Shown: positions 24,148-31,242 of the stretch, piece by piece
Layout of the letters: each line of letters starts with the position of its first letter
Position numbering within the stretch: position 1 is the first letter of the stretch
From: Pigmentiphaga litoralis
GTDB taxonomy: Bacteria; Pseudomonadota; Gammaproteobacteria; Burkholderiales; Burkholderiaceae_B
Reading direction: 5' to 3'
Length of the DNA stretch: 64,000 bases
Assembly: GCF_014651835.1 (NCBI RefSeq)
Contig: NZ_BMXQ01000001.1
Span: forward strand, 372,001-436,000
The notes under the pieces: model-generated
Told to the model about the DNA's origin: nothing
Database searches by the model: none
The model's input: the letters and a program-made list of their open reading frames with translations, nothing else
Made by a program: the position numbers and the translations under genes

Positions 24148-25686
24148 ATGAACGGCAACCTTTATTCCCTGCTGTCGTCGGGCTTCCCGGCCGACCGACT
24201 CAGCCTCTGCATCGAAGCCCATGACGGGGTGAACTTCACGTGGAAGGACGTCGATGCGATGACCAGCCGCATGGCCAACCTGCTTGCCGCGCTCGAGCTG
24301 CCCAAGGGCGCGCGCGTGGCCGCCCAGGTGGAAAAGTCTCCTGAAGCGCTGATGCTCTACCTGGCCACCCTGCGTGCCGGGTACGTCTACCTGCCGCTCA
24401 ACACCGCCTACCAATCGAGCGAAGTCGATTACTTCCTGGGCGACGCCGAACCGTCGGTGGTGGTGTGCAGCAGCAAGAACCTCGCTTGGGTAGGCGCTGC
24501 GGCGGCCAAGGCCGGCACGGGCCATGTGTTCACGTTGGACGATAATCACACCGGGTCGCTGCTCGATGCGGCGCAGGCGCACGCCGACAGCTTCGAGACC
24601 GTGGCCGTGACCGAAGAGGACCTGGCCGCCATCCTGTACACATCGGGCACCACGGGCCGCAGCAAGGGCGCCATGCTGACGCATGACAACCTGGCGTCCA
24701 ACGCCAAGGTGCTGCACCAGTTCTGGGGATGGCGCAGCGACGACGTGCTGCTGCACATGCTGCCCATCTTTCATGTGCACGGCTTGTTTGTGGCCGCCCA
24801 TGGCGCGCTGCTCGCCGGCGCAAAGATGATCTGGTTGCCGAAGCTGGACGTGGCCCGCACGCTGCGCGAGCTGCCACGCTGCACCGTCATGATGGGTGTG
24901 CCGACCTACTACGTGCGCCTGCTGGACGAACCCGCGTTCAATCGCGACGTGTGCCGGAACATGCGCCTGTTTGTGTCCGGCTCTGCCCCTTTGTTGATGG
25001 AGACATTCAACGATTTCCGCGAGCGCAGCGGCCATACGATCCTGGAGCGCTACGGCATGAGCGAGACGGCCATGCTGGTGTCGAACCCTTACGATCCGTC
25101 GCTGGGCGAACGTATCGGCGGCACGGTGGGCATGCCGCTGCCGGGCGTGTCGGTGCGTGTCGTGAACGACGCCGACCAGGAATGCGCCCCGGGCGAGATC
25201 GGCAACATCCAGGTGAAGGGCCCGAACGTGTTCAAGGGCTACTGGCGCATGCCCGAAAAGACGGCCCAGGAGTTCACCGCCGACGGCTGGTTCAAGACGG
25301 GCGACGTCGGCCGTTGGGGCGGCGACGGGGCAGGGACCGTGGTGCCCGACAACTATGTGGCCATCGTGGGGCGCAGCAAGGACCTGATCATTTCGGGCGG
25401 CTTTAACGTGTACCCGAAGGAGATCGAAACGCTGATCGACGACATGCCCGGCGTGCTGGAAAGCGCCGTGATCGGCGTGCCGCACAAGGATTTTGGCGAA
25501 GCCGTGGTGGCCGTGGTCGTGCCCAAGCCGGGCGCCGACCTGGTCGAAGCCGACATGCTGGCCATCCTGAAGACGCGCATTGCCAACTTCAAGGTGCCCA
25601 AGCGCCTGCACGTCGTGAACGAATTGCCGCGCAACACGATGGGCAAGGTCCAGAAGAACGTGCTGCGCGATACGTATGGGTTGTGA
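24148..25686 (+). CDS. matB: malonyl-CoA synthetase (malonate-CoA ligase)
   Basis: This is a 512-residue ANL-superfamily ligase. The A3 loop is ILYTSGTTGRSKGAMLTH (about 158), A5 YGMSETAML (about 300), A8 VGRSKDLIISGGFNVYPKEIE (about 408), and the catalytic A10 lysine is in RNTMGKVQKNVLR (about 494). Length and motifs fit MatB, which makes malonyl-CoA from malonate, ATP and CoA. With the decarboxylase it converts malonate to acetyl-CoA. It closes the malonate cluster; an intron-bearing tRNA gene begins 72 bases after its stop. Confidence 0.88.
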   Translation: MNGNLYSLLSSGFPADRLSLCIEAHDGVNFTWKDVDAMTSRMANLLAALELPKGARVAAQVEKSPEALMLYLATLRAGYVYLPLNTAYQSSEVDYFLGDAEPSVVVCSSKNLAWVGAAAAKAGTGHVFTLDDNHTGSLLDAAQAHADSFETVAVTEEDLAAILYTSGTTGRSKGAMLTHDNLASNAKVLHQFWGWRSDDVLLHMLPIFHVHGLFVAAHGALLAGAKMIWLPKLDVARTLRELPRCTVMMGVPTYYVRLLDEPAFNRDVCRNMRLFVSGSAPLLMETFNDFRERSGHTILERYGMSETAMLVSNPYDPSLGERIGGTVGMPLPGVSVRVVNDADQECAPGEIGNIQVKGPNVFKGYWRMPEKTAQEFTADGWFKTGDVGRWGGDGAGTVVPDNYVAIVGRSKDLIISGGFNVYPKEIETLIDDMPGVLESAVIGVPHKDFGEAVVAVVVPKPGADLVEADMLAILKTRIANFKVPKRLHVVNELPRNTMGKVQKNVLRDTYGL

Positions 25687-25758
25687 CCCGGGGCTGTAAC
25701 CCAGGGGCTGCAGGCCGGTGCAGGAAGCCGCGCCGGGCTGTGCGACAATACGCGCCGT

Positions 25759-26103
25759 GCGCCTGTGACGAAACAGGTAGACGTAGCGGACTTCCAGCAA
25801 TGCGGAGTGCCCCGGGCGAAAGGCCGGGAGTAGAACTCGTCAAATTCGGAGAACCCCTGGCACGGGAACGCCGAGCCAAGCAGGTCGTTGTTGCAACGGC
25901 CGGGCGTGTGTAGAGACTTGACGGCGAGGGCCTAATGCCGGGCGTGACCGAGAACCTTCGGATGCGACCGGCGATGGTCAAGACAAAGTCCAGACCCCAA
26001 ACGGTGATCGCGGCAGTTCAGCGGCGCCGGCAGCGCGAGCTGTAGCAGGTAAGAAAATCCGCCGCCGCAAGGCGTACCGGTTCGACTCCGGTCAGGCGCA
26101 CCA
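25759..26103 (+). tRNA. tRNA-Leu(UAA) interrupted by a group I intron
   Basis: Exon 1 is 25759-25793 (acceptor GCGCCTG, D arm, anticodon 5' stem GCGGA and loop CTT). Exon 2 is 26054-26103 (loop AAAA, stem TCCGC, variable arm CGCC-GCAA-GGCG, T arm with GGTTCGACTCC, acceptor CAGGCGC, A, CCA). Joined, they make an 85-base class II tRNA with a seven-base loop CTTAAAA, anticodon UAA, and a perfect seven-pair acceptor stem. The break falls between anticodon bases U and A, the position used by cyanobacterial and plastid tRNA-Leu(UAA) introns. It follows matB on the same strand. Confidence 0.95.
25794..26053 (+). ncRNA. group I self-splicing intron (tRNA-Leu)
   Basis: A 260-base intron with no ORF. 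It begins after exon T25793 and ends with G26053, as group I introns do. GAGT at 25805-25808 pairs with exon ACTT to form P1 with a U-G pair at the splice site. Core segments agree with the Azoarcus tRNA-Ile intron as I remember it: TCAAATTCGG (25840-25849), ACGCCGAGCCAAGC (25868-25881), GTGTAGAGACTTGACGG (25908-25924, P7/P3) and AAAGTCCAGAC (about 25985-25996, P8/P7 side). Small size and GC-rich stems suggest an IC3 ribozyme. Confidence 0.92.
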
Positions 26104-26271
26104 CTTCTTGATCGACCCGCTGTGGGCACCCACGGCGGCGTGTGTGCGGCATGGCGGCACCGCCGGCATCCTTGTCGGCAGCACCGCCGGCATATTGCAG
26201 GCTGCATGGCTGGCAGCATCGCCGCCCAGCCAGCCCTCGACCACTCCAGATCCCGACTTGGATCTTTGCCC

Positions 26272-26646
26272 TCAGCGGCGGGGCTTCGCGACCCGTTGCG
26301 ATGGCATCGGCGCTTCCAGATGCGTCGTCAGCCAGTTGGCCGGCTTGCCGTCCTTCTTGGCGTGCCAATCCTTGCCCAGCTCGACGATCAACGCATCCTT
26401 GGCATCTTCAAAATCTGTCTTGGCGGCTGCATCGAACATGCAGGTGTAGATGTCGCAGGCCGGAAAGTCGCTGGCGACGAACACGCCCACGCCGCGCGAA
26501 TCGATCCATAGCGGCGCCGCGCGGTTGTCGACTTTTTCCTGCAGATTGCGCAGGGCCTTCTGCACGGTCGATGCGCTCTCTTTCGAGGCGGACATGATCA
26601 CCAGGTAATGGCGCAGCTCGACGGGGTCTTTGAAAGGGTCATTCAT
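26272..26646 (-). CDS. hypothetical protein
   Basis: A 124-residue soluble protein that I do not recognise. It begins MNDPFKDPVELRHYLVIMSA and shows an alternating strand-helix pattern with WIDSRGVGVFVASDFPACD in the middle, perhaps a small alpha/beta domain. No signal peptide is present. It stands alone between the intron-bearing tRNA and a repeat-rich gap. Confidence 0.65.
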   Translation of the reverse strand: MNDPFKDPVELRHYLVIMSASKESASTVQKALRNLQEKVDNRAAPLWIDSRGVGVFVASDFPACDIYTCMFDAAAKTDFEDAKDALIVELGKDWHAKKDGKPANWLTTHLEAPMPSQRVAKPRR

Positions 26647-26830
26647 GATGAGCGGAATACATGGCGGGTCCAGAAAGCAGGGAAGGGGGAAAGTCCCAGC
26701 TTAGTCCATAAGCGAGCAGGTTTCGTTCACGCCAAAGCGTGCCGCGTCATTGCCGCCTTGTTCGTTGCCCCCGATCTTGCCCCGTCGGCATCCCCGGAAG
26801 GATCTTCGAAAGCAACTCCCACAGCCACTC

Positions 26831-26878
26831 CGACAGCACCTCCGACAGCACCTCCGACAGCACCTCCGACAGCACCTC
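26831..26878. repeat. four perfect 12-base tandem repeats
   Basis: GACAGCACCTCC repeated at 26831, 26843, 26855 and 26867, with a degenerate copy before (26819-26830). The unit is a multiple of three, and a frame on each strand would give TAPP or GGAV repeats, but no credible gene covers it. It lies 34 bases from the end of the Bug gene at 26912. Confidence 0.92.
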
Positions 26879-26911
26879 CGTGCGCGGCCTCCTGAGCATC
26901 TACCCGCCGCG

Positions 26912-27904
26912 TCAATTCAAATTGAGTCTGGCTTTATCGGCCAGGTCACGCCATCTTTGAAGGTCCTGCGTGACGAAATCATGCACCGCCTGTGCGCTGC
27001 CGGTCCCGGCCACCGACCCGCTGGCGTCCAGCGCCGGTTTCATGTCCTGCGACGTCGAAATCTCGGAAATCCACTGATTGAGCCGCTCGATACGATCCGC
27101 CGGGGTGCCAGCGGGCGCCCCCACGATGTACCACTGCGACGCGTCGTACCCCTTCAAGCCGGCCTCCTGCATCGTCGGTACCTTGGGCAGACTGTCGATG
27201 CGATAGCGGGTGGTCACGGCATACGCCTTGAGCTTGCCGGCCCGGATCTGCTGCACCACGGGCGTGACGCCCAGCATAGCCAGCGGAATTTGCCCGCCCA
27301 CCACATCGGCCACGGCCTGCCCGCCGCCTTTGTACGGAACGTGGGTCATGGCCGTGCCAGCCGCCAAATTGAACAGCTCGCCGGCCAGATGCTGCGAGGT
27401 GCCGTTGCCTGAACTGGCGTAGCTCCACAGCTTGGGTTCCTTGCGCATGTCGGCAATCAGTTCCTGCACGGTGGACGGCGCGTTCGATGCCGGGCCGACC
27501 AATACCATCGGGCCTTGCGCAAGCGATGCCACCGCAGTCAGTTCGCGGCCGAGCTCCGGCACGCGCTGCGTGAACAGCAGGGGCCCGGGAAGGGTAATCA
27601 AGGTGTAGGCATCGGGCGCCGCGCGGGCCGCCGTCTGCAAGGCGATCAGGCCCGATGCCCCCGGACGGTTTTCCACCACCACACTCTGCCCTGTCTTTTC
27701 ACTCAGCTTGCGCGCCGCCACGCGTGTCAGGACGTCCAGCGAGCCGCCGGGCGGAAACCCGACGATCCAGGTGATGGGTCTGGCAGTCGGCCAGGGCGCG
27801 ATATCGGCGGGCGATGCGGCCAGCGCGCCTGCAAGCGGCAGCGCCGACAGCGCCAGCGTGACCCAGGCAAGTGCGGCGCGAATGACAGGCGTCGTAGCGT
27901 TCAT
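26912..27904 (-). CDS. Bug/TctC-family receptor paired with a sulfatase
   Basis: A 330-residue receptor with a signal peptide (hydrophobic LAWVTLALSALPLAGALA). It has the family motifs ITWIVGFPPGGSLDVLTRVA, VVVENRPGASGLIALQ and THVPYKGGGQAVADVVGGQI. It is the second gene of an operon with a sulfatase (45-base gap), divergent from a LysR regulator. From context it may capture a sulfate ester or the organic acid freed from it; this is inference. No permease genes are present. Confidence 0.88.
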   Translation of the reverse strand: MNATTPVIRAALAWVTLALSALPLAGALAASPADIAPWPTARPITWIVGFPPGGSLDVLTRVAARKLSEKTGQSVVVENRPGASGLIALQTAARAAPDAYTLITLPGPLLFTQRVPELGRELTAVASLAQGPMVLVGPASNAPSTVQELIADMRKEPKLWSYASSGNGTSQHLAGELFNLAAGTAMTHVPYKGGGQAVADVVGGQIPLAMLGVTPVVQQIRAGKLKAYAVTTRYRIDSLPKVPTMQEAGLKGYDASQWYIVGAPAGTPADRIERLNQWISEISTSQDMKPALDASGSVAGTGSAQAVHDFVTQDLQRWRDLADKARLNLN

Positions 27905-27949
27905 GGTTGCGTTCCGGACAATGGTTGAAGGTTGCGGGATCCGTCGTGT

Positions 27950-29269
27950 TCAGTCGGCCGTACCCGGCGGCGTGTTCGGATGGGCTTTGCTGCTCTGGTT
28001 GAAGCCTTGGATCATCCGCAGCACCGGCCCCATCACCCAAGTGTTGAACACGAGCACGTCGGTCTCTTCCTTGGGGTCGCGCGTCAGGTTGAACAGGTAA
28101 GGCGATTCGAGCTTGCCTTTGCCTTCGTTGACTTCCGGTTCCCAATAGAAGTGCAGCTTCCAGTCACGCCACTTGGCCGCCCGCAGATCGCCCTTGATAT
28201 GGAACAGGAACCCTTCGCGAGCTGACTTGGCTTGCTTGCCGAGCAAAAAATCCGACTGGTCGACGCCATCGATGGGGCGGTCGGCCGGGATCGTGGCGCC
28301 GGCAATCGCGGCCAGCGTCTTGAACAGGTCGGTCACGTGCACGATCTCGTTGCTGACGACCCCTTCCGCAATCCTGCCGGGCCAGCGCGCAATGAACGGG
28401 ACGCGCAGCGACCCTTCCATGGCCGTGTGATACGTGCCGCGCCAGGGGCCTGCCGTGCCACGATAGGGCGCACGAAATTCCGGCCCGTTGTCGCTGCAAA
28501 AAATGAAGAGCGTGTTATCCGCAATACCCAGGCGGTCGACTTCGTCGACGATCTGGCCCACACGATGATCCATCTCCACCATGGCATCGGCAAAATCCCC
28601 TGCGCCGGTCCGCCCGGCAAAGTCCCGATGGGGCAGGGTGGGGAAGTGCAGATGCACCATCGGCAGGTACAGAAAGAAAGGCCTGGACGCAGCATGATGG
28701 GTCTGCATGAAGCCGATCGCGCGAAGGACCAAGGTTTCGTCGATCGCGCGCCGGCTGTCGAGGTCGTACACCTGAACCTGGGTGGAAGGCTCGCCCGCGC
28801 GACCCTGCATGATGAACGGGGTATCGACGACGTCAGGATCGAACCCTACGGTGGATGTGAACTGGCTTTCATCGGTGGTGCGGGGGATGCCGTACCACTC
28901 GTCGAAACCCCGGTCGGACGGCAGGCGGCCTTCGACATCGCCCAGATGCCACTTGCCGAAATGTCCGGTGGCGTAGCCCGCCTGGGACAGCACCTGGGCT
29001 AGCGTGACTTCCCAGCGGGTCAGCCCCTGCGGCAGGCCGGGGGGTACCGACTGCAGGCATCCCGTCCGGATCGGATGGCGGCCCGTCATGAGCGCCGACC
29101 GGGTCGGCACGCAGTCGCTTTCCACGTTGAAGTTCTGCAGCAGCAGGCCCTGCCTGGCCAGAGCGTCGATGCGCGGCGTGGGCGCACCCCGCAAGGCGCC
29201 GCCGCCATAGCAGCCCAGTTCCCCCCATCCCAGATTGTCGGCAAGGATCAGAACGATATTGGGTGACAT
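27950..29269 (-). CDS. sulfatase (arylsulfatase A-like, alkaline phosphatase superfamily)
   Basis: The protein has 439 residues from the ATG at 29269 (MSPNIVLILADNLGWGEL). The sulfatase signature CVPTRSALMTGRHPIRTG (about residue 53) has the cysteine that is oxidised to formylglycine and the C-x-P-x-R core. A second metal motif, FCSDNGPEF, lies near residue 260. There is no obvious signal peptide, so it may act in the cytoplasm on imported sulfate esters. Residues upstream of 29269 in the open frame have no homology. It leads an operon with a Bug receptor, opposite a LysR gene. Confidence 0.88.
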   Translation of the reverse strand: MSPNIVLILADNLGWGELGCYGGGALRGAPTPRIDALARQGLLLQNFNVESDCVPTRSALMTGRHPIRTGCLQSVPPGLPQGLTRWEVTLAQVLSQAGYATGHFGKWHLGDVEGRLPSDRGFDEWYGIPRTTDESQFTSTVGFDPDVVDTPFIMQGRAGEPSTQVQVYDLDSRRAIDETLVLRAIGFMQTHHAASRPFFLYLPMVHLHFPTLPHRDFAGRTGAGDFADAMVEMDHRVGQIVDEVDRLGIADNTLFIFCSDNGPEFRAPYRGTAGPWRGTYHTAMEGSLRVPFIARWPGRIAEGVVSNEIVHVTDLFKTLAAIAGATIPADRPIDGVDQSDFLLGKQAKSAREGFLFHIKGDLRAAKWRDWKLHFYWEPEVNEGKGKLESPYLFNLTRDPKEETDVLVFNTWVMGPVLRMIQGFNQSSKAHPNTPPGTAD

Positions 29270-29437
29270 GGTCGGCTCCGGAAGATGCGTGTCCAGACAA
29301 AGTAAACGATGCCCCTGGGCTGGGGGATTCCTGATGGCGCAAAAATTGATTCCGGGCAGGAATATCGATATGGTGGCTCGACGGGGCGTCACAACACGCT
29401 GGCGATCGCGCTGTGATCCCGTCACTGGAGCTTATCG

Positions 29438-30436
29438 ATGGCGTTTGCGTACGCTGACCTGCTGTGTTTCGAGGCCGTGGTCGATCATGGCCACGTCGGA
29501 CGCGCCGCCGCTGCCCTGCAGGTGGGGCAGCCAGCCGTCTCCAAGACGCTTCAACGGATTGAAAAGGCGGTGGGCATGCCGCTGTTCGAGCGCGGCGCGC
29601 ATGGCGTGGTCCTGACCGCCAGCGGTCATCTCTTTCGCGACCAGGTTCGTCCCTTGATTGCGCAGCACGAGGCTGCGCTGCGAGCGGCGCGTGACATCCG
29701 CGCCCAGCACAGCGGCTTGTTGCGCCTGGGCCTGACGCAGGCGACATCGGAAGGAACCGCGCCGCGAGCGGTGGCAGATCTGCTGCGGCACCGTCCGGGC
29801 TTGCGCATCCAGCTGGAGATCGGCAAGTCGGACGATCTGGAGCGTGCTTTGCACCAAGGGATGCTGGATCTGGCCGTGGTGCCGGCCTACCCCGGGCAGG
29901 CCGGCGCAGGATCCCTACGTGCCGGGCAAGCCGGCGCAGGATCCACACGCTCCGGGCACGGCGTTGCCAGCCCGACACCGTCCGTGCAAGCCGTTGCAGA
30001 TGAACCCGCCGTGGTGGGGGGAGACCGTCTGGTCGTGGCTGCCCGCCCGACCCATCCCTTGTTCGCTGCGCACCGCCGTCGACCTGACGGGCTGGGCTTC
30101 AACGACCTGATGCCCTACGGCTGGACTTTGCCCAGCCGGGCCAGCGCCGCACGCACGCATGTCGATCGACAGTACGCCGCGCAGGGACTGGCAGCACCTA
30201 CGGTGGTGCTGGAGATCGAACACAACACCGAAGCCGCGCTGACCATCGTTGCGCAGACCGACCTGCTGTGTTTTGTCCCGGACCTTTTTCTGCGTCGGAT
30301 GGCAGGCCGTCTGAAAAGGCTGCCGTTCACCGCGCTGGATACGCCTCGTGAATGGGTGCTGATCAGCCGGCCCCGGGCCGTCTGGACACCGTTGATGCAC
30401 GCGTTACGCGACAAGCTGCGCGACCAGACCGTGTGA
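29438..30436 (+). CDS. LysR-family regulator with a repeat insertion, divergent from the sulfatase operon
   Basis: This is a 332-residue LysR-type regulator (HTH with DLLCFEAVVDHGHVGRAA and GQPAVSKTLQRIEKA). In the effector domain, near residues 152-185, an insertion GQAGAGS-LRA-GQAGAGS encoded by two 30-base repeats interrupts the usual fold between VVPAY and VVGGDRLVVAARP. The C-terminus ends RDQTV, and the same frame carries further DQTVQ repeats beyond the TGA. It probably controls the divergent sulfatase/Bug operon across a 168-base gap. Confidence 0.85.
   Translation: MAFAYADLLCFEAVVDHGHVGRAAAALQVGQPAVSKTLQRIEKAVGMPLFERGAHGVVLTASGHLFRDQVRPLIAQHEAALRAARDIRAQHSGLLRLGLTQATSEGTAPRAVADLLRHRPGLRIQLEIGKSDDLERALHQGMLDLAVVPAYPGQAGAGSLRAGQAGAGSTRSGHGVASPTPSVQAVADEPAVVGGDRLVVAARPTHPLFAAHRRRPDGLGFNDLMPYGWTLPSRASAARTHVDRQYAAQGLAAPTVVLEIEHNTEAALTIVAQTDLLCFVPDLFLRRMAGRLKRLPFTALDTPREWVLISRPRAVWTPLMHALRDKLRDQTV
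29892..29951 (+). repeat. two 30-base repeats inside the LysR gene
   Basis: Copies at 29892-29921 and 29922-29951 share CCGGGCARGCCGGCGCAGGATCC, with a partial third copy from 29952. They encode the GQAGAGS repeats in the effector domain and keep the frame. Confidence 0.88.
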
Positions 30437-30759
30437 GGCCAGACCGTGCAAGATCAAACAGTGCAAGATCAAACAGTGCAAGACCAGACTGCCCGGGATC
30501 CCACAGCCGGTGAGCACAATGCGCGGCCGCCGTCGGGCAACTGCCAACTATGAAAGGTATGTGACCAGTCGTAGCCGGCAGTTCGTTGTCACCAAGCAAC
30601 GATCAACCATTCGAACTCATCCTTTCGTGGCGTAGATACAAGGTCTTTCTCCTTGAAACGCACTTGTTGATGTTGGTTGGAGCCTAATCCATCGGGATGA
30701 GATAAAATTATCTCGTTACCAAATCCCCCAACTAGACCGTTTCAGCGAAAGGTGTATCG
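30437..30759. other. intergenic stretch with tandem repeats and a promoter region
   Basis: The left part (to about 30490) is a 15-base tandem repeat continuous with the end of the LysR gene (AAACAGTGCAAGATC units). Reading on in the LysR frame gives 38 more codons to TGA at 30551. The right part is AT-rich and holds the palindrome at 30699-30714 and the ribosome-binding site of the next gene. Confidence 0.6.
30699..30714. promoter_or_regulatory. palindrome upstream of a small unknown gene
   Basis: GAGATAA-AA-TTATCTC, a perfect 7-base inverted repeat in the promoter region, 46 bases before the GTG of the next gene. It looks like an operator; the protein that would bind it is unknown. Confidence 0.5.
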
Positions 30760-31059
30760 GTGAACTGCAAGCCTGGCGATCTGGCCGTCATCGTCTCCAG
30801 CCATCCTGGCTCGGAATGCAATATCGGAACATTTGTCACCGTCGTGGAGCCTCTGGGCGCCGAGAACGGACGGTGGGCCTTCGAGCGCGCCAGCCGGCCG
30901 CTCAAGATGGTGGACCGCAGCGGGCGCCTGGCGCCGAGCTGGGTCACGTCGTCGTTCGACGATCCTCCGCACATCTGTGGCCTGCTCGACCGATTCCTGC
31001 GGCCGATCCGCGGCGTATCCGAAACGATCGAAGCACCTGCGTCCCTCGAAACTGTCTGA
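30760..31059 (+). CDS. small hypothetical protein
   Basis: A 99-residue protein from a GTG start with GCGAAAGG upstream. It opens with CKPGDLAVIVSSHPGSECNIGTFVTVVEP, a KOW/SH3-like small beta-barrel pattern seen in some phage- and plasmid-borne proteins. I do not know its function. A palindrome sits in its promoter region. Confidence 0.6.
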   Translation: MNCKPGDLAVIVSSHPGSECNIGTFVTVVEPLGAENGRWAFERASRPLKMVDRSGRLAPSWVTSSFDDPPHICGLLDRFLRPIRGVSETIEAPASLETV

Positions 31060-31242
31060 CTCGTGCCGGGCCGGTCCAGACCGGCCGCCAGCACCGTGTT
31101 GTTCCGCTCCGACCCGCGCCCACATCACCGCATCCGAATCGGCCCATGCCTGTCTGCCGCGCCACGCGCGCGCAGTTTGACCCAGGTCCGTCCGCCATCC
31201 GACCCACCCTGAAGTTTCGCACTCCATAAGGACGTTGCCCCT

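Noticed and set aside
24103-25800. 565-codon minus-strand open frame opposite matB
   Set aside because: Antisense shadow of matB, His/Gln/Arg-rich with no recognisable domain.
25759-26103. First taken for a tmRNA or RNase P RNA because of the tRNA-like CCA end and the structured GC-rich body
   Set aside because: The two ends join into a complete tRNA-Leu(UAA), and the middle has the group I core segments; there is no tag-peptide frame and no RNase P conserved block.
26727-26915. Small minus-strand frame with Gly-Gly-Ala-Val repeats
   Set aside because: Only the translation of the 12-base repeat; no ribosome-binding site and no other sequence.
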